Shown here one piece after another: positions 5,394 to 6,003 of a stretch of 6,003 nucleotides of DNA. Position 1 is the first letter of the stretch; each line of letters starts with the position of its first letter. The notes beneath the pieces were generated by a model. It saw only the letters and a program-made list of their open reading frames with translations. It did no database searches and was not told where the DNA came from. This stretch comes from an uncultured Chloroflexota bacterium. Its GTDB lineage: Bacteria > Chloroflexota > Anaerolineae > Aggregatilineales > Phototrophicaceae. Made by a program: the position numbers and the translations under genes. Location: NCBI GenBank assembly GCA_937870805.1, contig CALMZT010001167.1, forward strand, positions 1-6,003, written 5' to 3'.

Positions 5394-6003
5394 CGGCGTG
5401 CCATGCCCCCACGCGCCGTAGTAGGTACACACGTCGGCTGCCATCTGTGCGGCTTGGGCGAGTGCAGTTTCAACGCTCTCACCCGCGACATACGCCGTGC
5501 TGAAACGCGCCGCAAACGCATCGCCCGCACCCAGCGTATCAACCACTTTTACAGGCACAATGCCCTGATGATAGATTTTCTGCCCATCGAACGCCATCGC
5601 GCCCTGCTGCCCGCGCGTCACCACCGCCACGCGCACACCCTGTCCACATACCCAGCGCAGCAGTCCTTCGATCTCCTGTGCCCTGTGCTGCGAGTATGAG
5701 AGAAACGCGATTTGCACATGTGGCAGTGTCTTAGTGAGATATTCCTTTGTCCAGTCATTCGAGAAATCAAACGACAGCGTTTGTGCCGCACCGCTCAATT
5801 TTGGCAGGTCGGCATCGATAAAGCTGTAAAATGTCGTGTGAGTAAGATCAAACTCGCTGATGTAGCGCAAGTCATCGTCATTGAGCGCCATCTGCTTGCA
5901 TACGCCGCCGTCATAACCCACAAACACACGATCTGCGCCTTCGAGTTTCACTTCACAGTAAGCGTTCATACCATCGACTACGCGGCAGAGCGACGTATCG
6001 ACG
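5388..6003 (-). CDS. frlD: PfkB-family sugar kinase, fructoselysine 6-kinase (FrlD)-like, N-terminus beyond window
   Basis: The frame stays open to the right edge, so Met at 5969 is internal; about 90 N-terminal residues are missing compared with E. coli FrlD. Numbered from that Met, DTLGAGDAF (144-152) is the PfkB ATP-site signature, with D150 as catalytic base and the anion-hole glycines before it. VVTRGQQGAMAFDG (116-129) is the preceding nucleotide-binding strand. Segments LSFDFSNDW (65-73), LPHVQIAF (82-89) and YYGAWG (183-188) match remembered E. coli FrlD text closely (FDFSDKW, VPHLDFAF, YHGAW). FrlD phosphorylates fructoselysine before FrlB cleavage. Here the true substrate may be another ketose-amine or sugar. 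The signature normally ends D-x-F-x-A-G-F; this protein has AARF, an Arg for the Gly. The gene is convergent with the glycosidase and overlaps it by 6 bp, so it belongs to another transcription unit. Confidence 0.8.
   Translation of the reverse strand, partial: VDTSLCRVVDGMNAYCEVKLEGADRVFVGYDGGVCKQMALNDDDLRYISEFDLTHTTFYSFIDADLPKLSGAAQTLSFDFSNDWTKEYLTKTLPHVQIAFLSYSQHRAQEIEGLLRWVCGQGVRVAVVTRGQQGAMAFDGQKIYHQGIVPVKVVDTLGAGDAFAARFSTAYVAGESVETALAQAAQMAADVCTYYGAWGHGTPL

Noticed and set aside
5388..5969. Kinase as a complete 193-residue protein starting at Met 5969
   Set aside because: The frame continues open to the window edge with sequence that still matches FrlD (VDTSLCRVVDG before the Met), so this Met is internal and the gene is cut by the window.

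Overview
The window holds five protein genes. Four run on the plus strand: two ABC sugar permeases, a secreted beta-helix protein and a GH38-like glycosidase. The fifth, a sugar kinase, runs in from the right edge on the minus strand. The mixed GC content, the AglF/AglG-type permeases, the DUF5054-type glycosidase and intergenic space filled with palindromic and short tandem repeats suggest a free-living heterotroph. A Chloroflexota (Anaerolineae-like) genome is my best guess, but this is inference from style, not a marker gene.

Layout. Positions 1-234 hold no gene I can support, only a small hairpin. Positions 235-2054 encode the two membrane subunits of a CUT1-family sugar importer, joined by an ATGA overlap. 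A GTG-started gene (2080-3159) follows 25 bp later and encodes an exported right-handed beta-helix protein. A 75-bp palindromic repeat element (2111-2185) lies in frame inside the N-region of its signal peptide. The 245-bp gap 3160-3404 is almost entirely repeats: two inverted arrays of 7-bp units at its edges, an imperfect palindrome inside, and a promoter-like sequence. Then comes a 662-residue cytoplasmic GH38/DUF5054-like glycosidase (3405-5393). It ends tail-to-tail with a PfkB-family kinase resembling fructoselysine 6-kinase FrlD (5388-6003, minus strand, N-terminus outside the window), with a 6-bp overlap at the stop codons.

Together the genes look like a carbohydrate-scavenging locus. 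The exported beta-helix protein could bind or process a glycan outside the cell. The permeases import an oligosaccharide or glycoside, the GH38-like enzyme hydrolyses it in the cytoplasm, and the kinase phosphorylates a sugar or sugar-amine product. The solute-binding protein and the ATPase that such an importer needs are not in the window. No wholly new system is evident. The most unusual points are the in-frame repeat insertion in the signal peptide and the paired inverted heptamer arrays.
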